A stretch of DNA of 64,000 bases from Antribacter soli (GCF_021568775.1 NZ_JAKGSG010000029.1:179855-243854); one strand, 5' to 3'. Numbered from the stretch's first letter, positions 44,157-52,739 are shown. Translations and numbers: made by a program. Notes: generated from the sequence alone by a model not told the origin.

Positions 44157-44176
44157 GGAGAGTCCAACTATCCAAT
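44131..44176. promoter_or_regulatory. Two adjacent 23-bp MerR operators
   Basis: Operator 1 (44131-44153) and operator 2 (44154-44176) follow each other without gap. Both have the dyad GGAGAGT-N3-ACTAYCCA and end in CCAAT. One lies in the rightward promoter spacer, the other downstream of that -10, where it can serve the leftward merR promoter. Confidence 0.7.
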
Positions 44177-44194
44177 AGCCCAGGGAGCCCCGCC

Positions 44195-44686
44195 ATGACC
44201 GAGCTCACGACGCACCTGCACGACGGCGACCTCGCCGTCTTCCTCATCGGCGCCCGGGTCAACCGGCCCTGGCGCCCCGACGGCTGGCTCCCCGCGTTCG
44301 CCGCGATGGGACCGATGCTGCGCGAGCTGTGGAAGGACCCCTCGTCGGGCTTCCTGCACGCGCGCACCACGGTCGACGCCGACCTGCGCGGCGTCACGAC
44401 GATCCAGTACTGGCGCAGCGTGGAAGACATCTACCGCTACGCGAACGCCGACGACCACGCTCACCGGCCGGCCTGGCTCGCCTTCTACCGGCGCGCCAAG
44501 AAGGTGCCGGGCGCCGTCACCATCTGGCACGAGACGTACGCCGTCCCGGCCGGCGGCCACGAGAGCCTCTACGGGGACGCGCCGACGCCGTTCGGTCTCG
44601 CTCGCGCCACCGGCAGCATCCCGGCGACCCGCCGCGGCCGCACGGCCCGCGAGCGGATCCGCAGCACGGCCGGCCCGGCCTCGTGA
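44195..44686 (+). CDS. DUF4188-family protein, possible monooxygenase-like fold
   Basis: A 163-residue protein. FLIGARVNRPWRPDGWLPAFAAMGPMLREL and IQYWRSVEDIYRYANADDHAHRPAWLAFYRRAKK match DUF4188, a dimeric alpha-beta barrel family related to phenylacetaldoxime dehydratase and heme-binding proteins. TIWHETYAVPAG has a conserved His that could hold heme; this is inference. It is the target of the divergent MerR regulator. AGGGAG precedes the ATG at suitable distance. Confidence 0.8.
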   Translation: MTELTTHLHDGDLAVFLIGARVNRPWRPDGWLPAFAAMGPMLRELWKDPSSGFLHARTTVDADLRGVTTIQYWRSVEDIYRYANADDHAHRPAWLAFYRRAKKVPGAVTIWHETYAVPAGGHESLYGDAPTPFGLARATGSIPATRRGRTARERIRSTAGPAS

Positions 44687-44695
44687 GAGCTCGCC

Positions 44696-45520
44696 TCAGA
44701 CGCGCGTCGCCCAGAACGCCACGGCCGACGCCGCCGCGACGTTGAGGGAGTCCACTCCCCCGGCCATCGGGATCTTCACGACGAGGTCGGCCGCCTCGAC
44801 CGCCCCGCGGGACAGCCCGTGGCCCTCGGTGCCGAGCACGAGCGCGAGCCGCTCGGGCGGGTCGGCGACGAGGTCGTCGAGGGAGACGGCGTCCTCCGAC
44901 AGGGCGAGCGCCGCCACGGTGAAGCCGTCCTCCTGCAGCGCGTGCAGGCCACCGGGCCACGACTCGAGGCGCGCCCACGGCACCTGGAACACCGTCCCCA
45001 TGGAGACGCGCACCGACCGCCGGTACAGGGGGTCGGAGCAGCGCGGCGAGACGAGGACGGCGTCGACCCCGAGCGCTGCGGCGCTCCGGAAGATCGCCCC
45101 GACGTTCGTGTGGTCGACGATGTCCTCGAGCACGGCCACACGCCGCGCCCCGGCGCCGTCGCGGGCGGCGGCGAGCAGATCGTGCACGGGCACGAGCAGC
45201 GGCCGGTGCATCGCGGCGAGGGCGCCGCGGTGGAGGTGGAACCCGGTGATCGCCTGGAGCACCTCCTCGTCGGCGACGTAGACGGGCACGCCCGCCGGCA
45301 CGGCGTCGGACATCGACGCGAGCCACTTCTCCGCCATGAGGAACGAGCGGGGCGCGTGGCCGGCGGCCAGAGCCCGCCGGATCACGGTGGAGCTCTCGGC
45401 GATGTAGAGGCCCTTGGCGGGCTCGTGCTTGGAGCGCAGCGCGACGTCCGTGAGGCGCAGGTAGTCGGCGAGACGGTCGTCGGCGGGGTCGTCGATGCGG
45501 ACGACGTCCAGGTGGTTCAC
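44696..45520 (-). CDS. TrmH/SpoU-family RNA 2'-O-methyltransferase
   Basis: A 274-residue protein. The SPOUT motifs are present in order: DHTNVGAIFRSAAALG (motif 1), LALVLGTEGHGLS (motif 2) and IPMAGGVDSLNVAAASAV (motif 3), which builds the trefoil-knot SAM site. The N-terminal 100 residues form an L30e-like RNA-binding domain (KGLYIAESSTVIRRALAAG). It methylates ribose in rRNA or tRNA; the exact site is unknown. GTG start; GATGAT 6 nt upstream may be its -10. The end is convergent with the DUF4188 gene. Confidence 0.9.
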   Translation of the reverse strand: MNHLDVVRIDDPADDRLADYLRLTDVALRSKHEPAKGLYIAESSTVIRRALAAGHAPRSFLMAEKWLASMSDAVPAGVPVYVADEEVLQAITGFHLHRGALAAMHRPLLVPVHDLLAAARDGAGARRVAVLEDIVDHTNVGAIFRSAAALGVDAVLVSPRCSDPLYRRSVRVSMGTVFQVPWARLESWPGGLHALQEDGFTVAALALSEDAVSLDDLVADPPERLALVLGTEGHGLSRGAVEAADLVVKIPMAGGVDSLNVAAASAVAFWATRV

Positions 45521-45697
45521 CGCCCGATCATCCCAGCCGTGATCGGCCCGTGATCACTCTCAGCGAAAACTTGACTCTTCCCATACCGGCCCTCGTGTCA
45601 ATATTCTCCAGACAAGGGAACATCCATCCTGCTCCCGGCAAAAGAGGCACCGCCCCGCAATGAACCCAAGTACCGCATCCCGACGAGGAGAACCACC
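45521..45697 (+). promoter_or_regulatory. Upstream region of the sigma factor gene
   Basis: This 177-bp stretch has TTGACT at 45571-45576 and the AT-rich TATTCT at 45602-45607, 25 bp apart and so not a standard pair. It is the most AT-rich gap nearby and likely holds the sigma gene promoter, possibly read by an alternative sigma factor. GAGGAG precedes the ATG. Confidence 0.35.
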
Positions 45698-46426
45698 ATG
45701 AGATCCACCCGGGCACCCCGCTCACGTCGCGGCAGCCATCCCCATCCCCTCCCCGCCTTACCCCAGGACTACGCGGCAATGATCGAGCGCACGCCGACGC
45801 TCTCCGCCGTCGAGCAGTCCCTCCTCCTGGCCCGCATCGCCGACGGCCACGCCGCGGCCGGAACGCTGGCCGCCACCGCCGTCTCCAACTCGCTCCGCCT
45901 GAAGCTTGAGGTCCGCGTCAAGGACGGGCAAAGCGCGCGGGAGCGGCTCGTGCTCGCCCACCTCCGCCTCGTCCCGGACGTCGCGGCCACCTATGCCGAC
46001 AGCATGCCGTTCGCCGACCTCCTCCAGGAGGGCAGCCTCGGCCTCGTCCGCGCCGTCGAGTCGTACGTCCCGGCACGCGGCAGCTTCACCGCCTACGCCC
46101 GCCGCTGGATCCGTCGCTCCATCGCCCGCGCGATCGCCGCGAGCAGCCACGCCTCCGACGCCTACGCGACCGTCACCACCGACTCCCCCGACCCGGAGCG
46201 GCTCAGCCTCGTGCGCCGCCGCGTCCACCAGGCTCTCGCGCACCTCGACGCGCTTGAGGCCAGGGTCCTCGAGCTCCGCTTCGGGCTCCTCGACGGAACG
46301 GTCCGTTCGCTGGACGAGATCGGCCGCCGTCTCGGCGTCACGCGCGAGCGCGTCCGCCAGATCCTCGAGATCGCCCTCGCGCGACTCCGCCACGTGGTTG
46401 CGCCGCTCGCACCGGCCGCAGCCTGA
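45698..46426 (+). CDS. Sigma-70 family RNA polymerase sigma factor
   Basis: A 242-residue sigma factor. Region 2 is clear (LVLAHLRLVPDVAATYADSMPFADLLQEGSLGLVRAVESYVPARGSFTAYARRWIRRSIARAI, about residues 84-147), and region 4 is LDALEARVLELRFGLLDGTVRSLDEIGRRLGVTRERVRQILEIALARLR. Region 3 appears short or missing, so it sits between group 2/3 and ECF-type factors in layout. The N-terminal 30 residues are basic and proline-rich. No anti-sigma gene is adjacent, although the GAF-PP2C phosphatase elsewhere in the window could belong to a sigma control pathway (speculative). Confidence 0.85.
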   Translation: MRSTRAPRSRRGSHPHPLPALPQDYAAMIERTPTLSAVEQSLLLARIADGHAAAGTLAATAVSNSLRLKLEVRVKDGQSARERLVLAHLRLVPDVAATYADSMPFADLLQEGSLGLVRAVESYVPARGSFTAYARRWIRRSIARAIAASSHASDAYATVTTDSPDPERLSLVRRRVHQALAHLDALEARVLELRFGLLDGTVRSLDEIGRRLGVTRERVRQILEIALARLRHVVAPLAPAAA

Positions 46427-46601
46427 CACGTACCTCGCGCCGCCATCTGGCCGGACCACCGTCACCCCTGACTGACGGCGGACCGGCGCAGGACATCGGC
46501 ACGGGGGCCCGGGGGCGCGCCGGCAGGGGCGCGCGCACCACCGGGCACGGAAGGACCCGCGGTCAACGACGACAGCGGGCCGCTTCCGTGCTCTGGGCGC
46601 C

Positions 46602-46643
46602 GCCCGCGGGACCGGAGGCAACGATGCCACCGGCCCCGCGGGC
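46602..46643. terminator. Long hairpin between convergent genes
   Basis: Two 18-nt arms (46602-46619 and 46626-46643) pair at 16 positions around a 6-nt loop. It lies between the sigma factor stop (46426) and the stop of the leftward giant gene (46685), closer to the latter, and is a probable terminator. Confidence 0.65.
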
Positions 46644-46684
46644 CGCCCGCTCTCTCAGCCAGGCCGGGCCCGACGCCGGACCGG

Positions 46685-49579
46685 TCACCCTCGCGTCCCG
46701 GCCCGCCCGAGCACGCCGTCGCCCGGGCGATCCGCGTCCTGCGCGGGGTCGGGGACGCCGATCACGCGGGCAACGTCGTCGAACGCCCGGTGGTACGCCC
46801 AGGACCGCGGATAGCCGGTGTGCGCCGCGATCTCGAACAGGTACGCCCCGCGGTCGACCTCCTCCGCCCCTCGGTCGACGGCGTTCTCGCCGTAGCCGTG
46901 CGCAGGGAAGCCGAGGAAGTCCGTACGGCGCCAGAGGTTGACCCAGGCGGGCCGCGCCGGAGCGGCCGCGGTGCCGGCCGGGAACTCCCCGGGTCCGGGC
47001 GTGAGCAGGCCGAGCAGCGTCCCCCGCCCGGGGGTAGGGGGCGGCTCCGGTGCCTCCACCTGCGCGCCCCACGGGTCGCCCGTCCACGCGGGCCCGGTGC
47101 ACGCCGGCGTGCCCAGCACCGACGGGCCCAGCAGCTCCGGGAAGAACCGGCCGAAGTACGGCCGCAGCTGCACCCCGTAGGTCAGCAGGCCCACGCGCGG
47201 GTCGCGCACGGGCACGGCCGTGCCGTCCGGCGTCGTGCCGTCCTGCGTCGTGCCGGCCGGGGCCGTCACCGGGTTGCCCGCCCGGATGAGCACCACCGCG
47301 GCCGCGAGGACCCCGCCCATGGAGTGCGCCGAGAGCACCACGCGGCGACTCACTGCGGCCGCCTCCCGCGCGGGGCCCGAGGGCAGGTCGGTCGCGGTGA
47401 GCCAGGAGTCGACCCGCGAGCGCACCTCGGGGACGGCCCGGCCGGCGTAGCTGGGCGGGCCGAACGGATGCGCGCTGCGCGGGAGGAAGCACATCAGGTC
47501 CCACAGCAGTCCCCACGGCCGGGCGTGGCTCTCGGTCGCGCCGACGAGGGCGCTCGCGAGGAGCGCGACAGCGACGACGCCGAGCGCAGGGACCGCCAGG
47601 TCCACCAGGAGGGCGGGCGCGTCGGCGACGCCGGTCGTCGGGTCGTCCGGCGTCCGCAGCGGGATCGTCAGGGTGAGGGCGAGCCAGGCCGCGACCGCGA
47701 GCGCGCCGACGCCCACCTCGGCGCGGTGCGCGAGGGCGGCGGCGAGGCGGGCACGCAGGATCCGCTGCCCTGCCGGCGCGTCGCCGCCGGCCGCCGCGTC
47801 GGCGACCAGCCCGTCGAGGTCGGGCTGCACGAGCGAGGCCGGGCCGGACTCCGCGACCTCCGTGCGCGGCGCGACCGGGATCAGGCGGCGGCCCCGCGCC
47901 AGGTCCACCACGGCCGGGGCGACGGCGATCAGCGCGAGCACCACGAACAGACCGAGCACGACGACTGTCGCCGCGCCGAACTCGGTGAAGACCGGGGGGA
48001 CGTACAGGTCTGGCCGGTCGGGCAGGTCGCGCGGCACGGGGACGTACAGCCCGCCGCCGGCCACGTCCCCCGCCTCGCCCGTCCCGTCGGCCACGCCGCC
48101 GCGCAGCCACCACTGGGTTCCGAGCACGGCGAGGCTCGAGTACACGGCGGCGGTCGCCGCCGAGGACAGCAGCAGCACGCCCGGGCCGGCCCCCGCCCAG
48201 CCCTCCGCCGGACGCCGGCCGGCCACGGCGGTGACCGCGGCCGCGAGCGTCGGCACCACGAGGGCGCTGACCGCGACCAGGACGAGGACCGTCCGCGTGC
48301 TCGCGGACAGCGACGGCTCGAGCGTCAGGGCGGCGACGCAGGCCACGGCCACGGCGGGCACGGCGCCCCACAGCGTCGCGAGGCGGCCCGCCGAGCGCCA
48401 CACGAGGGCGCTGGCACCGATCCCGACGAGCACGGCTCCGAGCAGCGCGGGGACCACCTCGATGCCGACCAGGCGCACGACGTCGGGCGTCGCGGCCCGC
48501 GCCGACACCGCCCAGGCCATCGCCCACGTGCCCGCGCCGGCGACGAACACCACGACCGAGGCGACCGGCTTCCACGGCGGCGGCACCACCTCGACGCCGT
48601 CGTCGTCCGTGCGCAGCGAGACCAGGGCGGCCGCGGCGGCGATGACGCCCGCCCCGGTCCACGCCACGGCAGTGCCGGTCGCGCTGCGGCCGTCGATCCA
48701 GGTGAGCAGCACGGCGGTCAGCCCGAGGGTCGCGCCGAGGTGTGCCCACAGCACCGACCCGCCGGCGGCGCGGACCGTCCAGAAACCGGCCCGCAGCAGC
48801 GGGGCGCCCCACGTCACTCCCGACGTCCGGCCCGCGCGCACCGCGGAGTACTTGTCGTCGAACCGCACCTGTCCGCTGCGCGCCACCAGGACGAGCGCCA
48901 GCACGAGCACCACCGGCACGAGCGACAGGACGCCGAGCCGGTCACCGTGATCCATCCGCGCCAGTCCGTACAGCGCGTCAGGGACCTGATCGCAGACGAG
49001 GACGACGTCCGGCCCCCCGGCCCGCATGCACTCCGTCCCGACGGTCGAGAGCACGACCGTCGATGCGGCCGCCGCCAGCAGCAGCGTCAGGGCGAGCGCG
49101 AACAGGCGGGTCAGCGCGGCGGTCGCCTCCGGGAGCACGGCCCCCCGCCTGCCGGGCCCCGCGTGAGGCGAGGCCGGCCGCGCGGGGTGCGCTCCGGCGT
49201 CGGGCGGCGGGACGCGCCTGGCCCAGTACGCGACGTTCGCGAGGCCGAACGGCACGATCGCCGCCCAGAGCACCCGGATGCCGATCCGCACGACCGCGCC
49301 GACCGCACCACCGAGCGGCAGGCCGCCCAGGCGGGCCATGGCGCCCCAGCTGTAGGCCTCGCGACGGACGTCGGGCCGCAGGGCGTGGACGTCGCCGGGT
49401 GGCAGGGCACGGTCACGGGCCGCCGCCTCGGGCGTGAGGGTCCAGAAGCTGCCGAGGGCGTCGCCGTCCGACTGCACGACCTCGGCCGCCGGCAGGTCCA
49501 GCGTGCCGTGCGGGGGCGTGTTCGCGACGCCGTGGATGCGCAGCTCGAGGACGGTCGGCGCTGTGCTCGCGTGATCCAT
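46685..49579 (-). CDS. Giant membrane protein with a split alpha/beta-hydrolase fold
   Basis: A 964-residue protein. The first strand LELRIHGVANTPPHG (about residues 11-25) is the oxyanion-hole HG motif of lipases. About 650 residues with 12 or so membrane helices and loops follow. The hydrolase then resumes: VVLSAHSMGGVLAAAVV gives Ser753 as nucleophile, WVNLWRRTDFLGFP an acid-containing strand and AAHTGYPRS the likely catalytic His920. The membrane block thus appears inserted into the hydrolase fold. The substrate may be a lipid or an envelope ester; this is inference. The ATG at 49579 follows GGGAAGAGG. A short GTTQDGTTPDGT repeat lies near residue 780. Confidence 0.7.
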   Translation of the reverse strand: MDHASTAPTVLELRIHGVANTPPHGTLDLPAAEVVQSDGDALGSFWTLTPEAAARDRALPPGDVHALRPDVRREAYSWGAMARLGGLPLGGAVGAVVRIGIRVLWAAIVPFGLANVAYWARRVPPPDAGAHPARPASPHAGPGRRGAVLPEATAALTRLFALALTLLLAAAASTVVLSTVGTECMRAGGPDVVLVCDQVPDALYGLARMDHGDRLGVLSLVPVVLVLALVLVARSGQVRFDDKYSAVRAGRTSGVTWGAPLLRAGFWTVRAAGGSVLWAHLGATLGLTAVLLTWIDGRSATGTAVAWTGAGVIAAAAALVSLRTDDDGVEVVPPPWKPVASVVVFVAGAGTWAMAWAVSARAATPDVVRLVGIEVVPALLGAVLVGIGASALVWRSAGRLATLWGAVPAVAVACVAALTLEPSLSASTRTVLVLVAVSALVVPTLAAAVTAVAGRRPAEGWAGAGPGVLLLSSAATAAVYSSLAVLGTQWWLRGGVADGTGEAGDVAGGGLYVPVPRDLPDRPDLYVPPVFTEFGAATVVVLGLFVVLALIAVAPAVVDLARGRRLIPVAPRTEVAESGPASLVQPDLDGLVADAAAGGDAPAGQRILRARLAAALAHRAEVGVGALAVAAWLALTLTIPLRTPDDPTTGVADAPALLVDLAVPALGVVAVALLASALVGATESHARPWGLLWDLMCFLPRSAHPFGPPSYAGRAVPEVRSRVDSWLTATDLPSGPAREAAAVSRRVVLSAHSMGGVLAAAVVLIRAGNPVTAPAGTTQDGTTPDGTAVPVRDPRVGLLTYGVQLRPYFGRFFPELLGPSVLGTPACTGPAWTGDPWGAQVEAPEPPPTPGRGTLLGLLTPGPGEFPAGTAAAPARPAWVNLWRRTDFLGFPAHGYGENAVDRGAEEVDRGAYLFEIAAHTGYPRSWAYHRAFDDVARVIGVPDPAQDADRPGDGVLGRAGTRG

Positions 49580-49723
49580 TGCGTGCCTCTTCCCTGAGGT
49601 ACCGATGGCTGGGTGAAATGTCCCCGGTTCACCGTAAGTGTCGGGACGTCCCCCCGCGCGGCGCCACGGCGGCTTCACCCGCAGTTGCCTCGCCGGATCG
49701 CCGAGTCACTGCCCCGGGCCGAA

Positions 49724-49771
49724 CAGGACCTGGGTTGCGGAAACAGCACCGATCCCGCAACCCACGTCCTG
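49724..49771 (-). terminator. Hairpin terminator after the CDF gene
   Basis: Seventeen-nt arms (49724-49740 and 49755-49771) pair at 16 positions with a 14-nt loop, 25 bp after the CDF stop codon. The core is TGGGTTGCGG/CCGCAACCCA. Confidence 0.65.
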
Positions 49772-49796
49772 GTCGGCGACGACGAGCACGGACCCC

Positions 49797-50738
49797 TCAG
49801 ACGTGGGAGGGCGCCTCGTGGTCGGCGTGGCCCGCCGGCTCGAGCTGGAAGGTCGAGTGCTCCACCGCGACGTCGAAGTGGCTCGCGACGCACTGCTGCA
49901 GGTCGTCGAGGATCTTCGGGGCGTGGCCGTCCAGGAAGCAGTCGTCGGCGATGACGACGTGCGCCGTGAGCACCGGCAGGCCGGTGGCGATGAGGGACGA
50001 GTGCAGGTCGTGCACGGACTCGACGTGGTCGAGCCGCAGCAGGTGGGCGCGGACGTCGTCGAGGTCCAGGCCGGGTGGCGTGGACTCCAGCAGCACCGCC
50101 GTGGCGTCCTTCAGCAGCACCGTCGCCCGCGGCAGGATCAGCACGCCGATCAGCAGCGCCGCGACGACGTCGGCCCGCTGCCAGCCTGTCGTCGCGATGA
50201 CGACTGCCGCGACGATGACGCCGACGGACCCCAGCGCGTCGTTCGCGACCTCCAGGAACGCCGCCCGCAGGTTCAGGCTCTCCGACCGGGCGCCCGACAG
50301 GACCAGCAGCGCCGCCACGTTGCCGGCCAGGCCCACCACGCCGAACACCACGAGCTCGGTCGCGGGCACGTCCGGCGGAACGAGCAGCCGGCGCGCGCCC
50401 TCCACCAGCACGTACACCCCGACGGCGAGCAGGATCGCGGCCTGGGCGAGGGCCGCGAGCACCTCGGCCCGCCGCAGGCCCCACGTCCGCCGGGCCGACG
50501 CCGGACGCCGCACCAGCCACGCCGCCGCGAACGCCATGGCGAGCCCGGCGACGTCCACCAGGACGTGCGCCGTGTCCACGAGCAGCGCAAGGCTGCCCGT
50601 GATCAGCGCACCGACGGCCTGCGCGACGAGGACCGCCGCTCCGATGCCGAGCGCGACGGCGAGACGCCCGCGGTGGTCGGCGGCGCCTTGACCGGAGACC
50701 CCGTGGTCGTGCCCGGCGTGACCGTGCCCAGCGCCCAT
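49797..50738 (-). CDS. Cation diffusion facilitator (zinc-type exporter)
   Basis: A 313-residue CDF transporter. The N-terminus is His-rich (GHGHAGHDHG). Six helices are visible; helix 2 has DTAHVLVDVAGLAMAF with the HxxxD metal pair, and helix 5 has LEVANDALGSVGV where most zinc exporters have HxxxD: the His is Glu here, giving E-x3-D. The C-terminal 80 residues form the cytoplasmic metal-sensing domain (VHDLHSSLIATGLPVLTAHVVI). It likely exports Zn2+ or a related ion by proton exchange, but the changed ligand could alter specificity. It lies 29 bp after the YchJ-like gene. Confidence 0.85.
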   Translation of the reverse strand: MGAGHGHAGHDHGVSGQGAADHRGRLAVALGIGAAVLVAQAVGALITGSLALLVDTAHVLVDVAGLAMAFAAAWLVRRPASARRTWGLRRAEVLAALAQAAILLAVGVYVLVEGARRLLVPPDVPATELVVFGVVGLAGNVAALLVLSGARSESLNLRAAFLEVANDALGSVGVIVAAVVIATTGWQRADVVAALLIGVLILPRATVLLKDATAVLLESTPPGLDLDDVRAHLLRLDHVESVHDLHSSLIATGLPVLTAHVVIADDCFLDGHAPKILDDLQQCVASHFDVAVEHSTFQLEPAGHADHEAPSHV

Positions 50739-50767
50739 CAGCCCGTACCGTTCCTCACATCGCGATG

Positions 50768-51169
50768 CTAAGCCTCGACGTCGCCGCCCACGTAGAACCA
50801 GCGACCCTGGTCGCGGATGAAGCGGCTCGTCTCGTGGAGCGCGCCGCGTCGCGTCCCCGGGTCACGGTACCGGGCGACGAACTCGACGACGCCGGCGCTG
50901 TCGAACGGGCCGCCCGCCTCGGTCCGCAGGATCTCGAGCCCGCGCCACTCGGTGTCGTCGTCCAGGTCGAGCGACGTGGGGCGGGTCGCGGGCGCCCAGG
51001 TCGCGAGGAGGTAGCCCCGGTCGCCGACGGCGAACGCCGAGTACCGCGAGCGCATCAGCGCCTCCGCCGTGGGTGCGGTCACCCCGCCGCCGAGCCCGTG
51101 GTGGTAGCGCCCGCAGCAGTCGCCGTAGGTGTCGCCGGACAGGCAGGGGCAGCGGTCGGAGTCGAGCAC
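50768..51169 (-). CDS. YchJ-like SEC-C-motif protein (UPF0225)
   Basis: A 133-residue protein. CPCLSGDTYGDCCGRYH at the N-terminus is the SEC-C zinc motif, followed by EALMRSRYSAFAVGDRGYLLATWAP and the C-terminal NTF2-like domain (VVEFVARYRDPGTRRGALHETSRFIRDQGRWFYVGGD), as in the UPF0225 family. Its function is unknown; SEC-C motifs bind zinc and often proteins. GTG start; GAGGAT 6 nt upstream may be a leaderless -10. Nearness to the CDF exporter could reflect zinc handling. Confidence 0.85.
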   Translation of the reverse strand: MLDSDRCPCLSGDTYGDCCGRYHHGLGGGVTAPTAEALMRSRYSAFAVGDRGYLLATWAPATRPTSLDLDDDTEWRGLEILRTEAGGPFDSAGVVEFVARYRDPGTRRGALHETSRFIRDQGRWFYVGGDVEA

Positions 51170-51205
51170 GCGCCGATCCTCGCACCTACCTCGACGCGCG
51201 AGGCG

Positions 51206-51233
51206 TAGTCTGTCTAGACTGTCCAGAAGGAGG
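51206..51233 (+). promoter_or_regulatory. Promoter, operator and ribosome binding site of the toxin-antitoxin pair
   Basis: TAGTCT (51206-51211) is a likely -10; the palindrome GTCTAGAC (51212-51219) within AGTC-N6-GACT directly follows and suits autorepression by the antitoxin. AGGAGG (51228-51233) is the ribosome binding site for the ATG at 51240. Confidence 0.5.
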
Positions 51234-51239
51234 TGGCGC

Positions 51240-51497
51240 ATGACGGCATGGCAGGTGCAGGAGGCGAAGCAGCGCTTCAGCGAGGTGCTTCGGGAGGCGA
51301 CGACGGACGGCCCGCAGATCATCACGCGGCACGGCGAGGAGGTGGCGGTCGTCCTGAGCATCGACTCCTACCACCAGCTCGCCAGTCCCCGCGTCGAGCT
51401 CGCCGACTACCTGCTGCACGGACCGGTCACCCAGCACCTGGAGATCGAGCGCGACCGGACGCCCATGCGGGAAGCCGAGCTCGGCGAGCTCGTATGA
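51240..51497 (+). CDS. Phd/YefM-type antitoxin
   Basis: An 85-residue antitoxin. TAWQVQEAKQRFSEVLREATTDGPQIITRHGEEVAVVLSIDSYHQL is the complete Phd/YefM DNA-binding domain; the tail (ERDRTPMREAELGELV) should neutralise the toxin. Its TGA overlaps the toxin ATG (ATGA), ensuring excess antitoxin or coupled synthesis. It probably represses its own promoter. Confidence 0.9.
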   Translation: MTAWQVQEAKQRFSEVLREATTDGPQIITRHGEEVAVVLSIDSYHQLASPRVELADYLLHGPVTQHLEIERDRTPMREAELGELV

Positions 51498-51901
51498 CGT
51501 TCCTCGTCGACACGAACGTCATCTCGGAGATCCGCCGCAAGGAGCCCGACCAGCACGTCACCACGTGGCTCCGTGGCCTGCGCACCGAGCAGATCTTCCT
51601 GTCCGTGCTGACCGTCGGCGAGCTCCGCACGGGCATCCTGCGCCTCGGACGACGGGACTCCGCGCGGGCGCGCGCTCTCGACGACTGGGTCTCGGGCCTC
51701 GAGCAGACCTATGCCGACCGCATCCTCCCGGTCACGCACGCCGTCGCCGTCCGGTGGGCGGCGATCAACGCGGCCCGGCCGCTCCCCGGCGTCGACTCGC
51801 TGATCGCCGCGACGGCGATCGAGCACGGCCTCACCGTGGCCACCCGCAACGAGAAGGACTTCTCCGCCACGGGGGCGGCTGTCTTCAACCCGTTCGCCTG
51901 A
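51494..51901 (+). CDS. PIN-domain ribonuclease toxin (VapC/FitB type)
   Basis: A 135-residue toxin. MTFLVDTNVISEIRRKEPD opens with the first catalytic Asp (DTN), VLTVGELRTGILRL has the Glu, and PGVDSLIAATAIEHGLTVATRNEKDF the further Asp residues, so the active site is complete. It would cleave RNA, often tRNA, when the antitoxin is lost. It pairs with a Phd-type rather than VapB-type antitoxin, as in FitAB-like loci. It is convergent with the XRE regulator, 1 bp apart. Confidence 0.9.
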   Translation: MTFLVDTNVISEIRRKEPDQHVTTWLRGLRTEQIFLSVLTVGELRTGILRLGRRDSARARALDDWVSGLEQTYADRILPVTHAVAVRWAAINAARPLPGVDSLIAATAIEHGLTVATRNEKDFSATGAAVFNPFA

Positions 51902-51902
51902 C

Positions 51903-52739
51903 CTACGCGAACGTCTGCTGGCCCAGCACCGCCAGCAGGCGGATCTTCTCCTCCGCCTCGCTGCCGGGTGCCGGCGTGAGCACAAGGAGCACCTGGGACT
52001 GGTCCTCGGTCAGCAGTGCCTGGCAGTCGACCTCGATCCGCCCCACCTCAGGGTGCACGAGCACCTTGTGGTCCTCGTAACGGCGTGCCACCTCGTGCCG
52101 GTCCCACAGCTCCCGGAACTCCGCCGACGAGCCCAGCAGCGCCCGGACCATCTCGCCCGCCCGCGACGCCGGGCCGAGGTTCCCGTACGCGGCGCGCAGC
52201 GCGGCGACCTGGGTGCGGGCGTGTCGCTCGTGGTCCTCCGGCGGGTAGACGTCACGGGACGCCGGGTCGGTGAACCACCGGTACACCCTGCTCCGGCCCA
52301 TGCCGGTGAGCCCCGCCGCGTCGCCGAAGATCGCGGCGGCAAGCCGGTTCTGCGCGAGCGTCTCCCCCACGGCGGACAGGATGAGGGCAGGGGTGTCCTC
52401 GAGCCGGTCGAGGACACGCAGCAGCGCGGGCGCCACGTGGGCGTCGAGGGCGGTGCGCCGCGGCACGCCGTGGCCGGCGAGGCGGTACACGTAGTCCCGC
52501 TCGTCGGCGGACAGGCGCAACGCCCGAGCCAGCGCCGACAGCATCTGCTCGGAGGGCTGCGGGCCGCGCTGCTGCTCCAGGCGCGCGTAGTAGTCGACGG
52601 ACATGCCCGTGAGCGCCGCGACCTCCTCGCGGCGCAGGCCTGCGGTGCGACGGCGCGGCCCCGGCACGAGCCCGACGTCGGAGGGCTGCAGCGCCTCCCG
52701 GCGACGGCGCAGGAAGTCGGCGAGGGCGGCACGGTTCAT
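51903..52739 (-). CDS. XRE-family regulator with MmyB-type ligand domain
   Basis: A 278-residue regulator. The N-terminus (ADFLRRRREALQPSDVGLVPGPRRRTAGLRREEVAALTGMSVDYYARLEQQRG) is the typical MmyB-XRE helix-turn-helix, followed by the MmyB ligand-binding (PAS-like) domain (NRLAAAIFGDAAGLTGMGRSRVYRWFTDP). Such regulators often control an adjacent divergent SDR gene, exactly as here. The start at 52739 is preferred to an ATG 9 nt upstream because it begins directly with MNRAALADFL. Confidence 0.9.
   Translation of the reverse strand: MNRAALADFLRRRREALQPSDVGLVPGPRRRTAGLRREEVAALTGMSVDYYARLEQQRGPQPSEQMLSALARALRLSADERDYVYRLAGHGVPRRTALDAHVAPALLRVLDRLEDTPALILSAVGETLAQNRLAAAIFGDAAGLTGMGRSRVYRWFTDPASRDVYPPEDHERHARTQVAALRAAYGNLGPASRAGEMVRALLGSSAEFRELWDRHEVARRYEDHKVLVHPEVGRIEVDCQALLTEDQSQVLLVLTPAPGSEAEEKIRLLAVLGQQTFA

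Noticed and set aside
51240..51901. Toxin-antitoxin pair as the mark of a mobile island
   Set aside because: No integrase, attachment repeats or base-composition change was seen around it.
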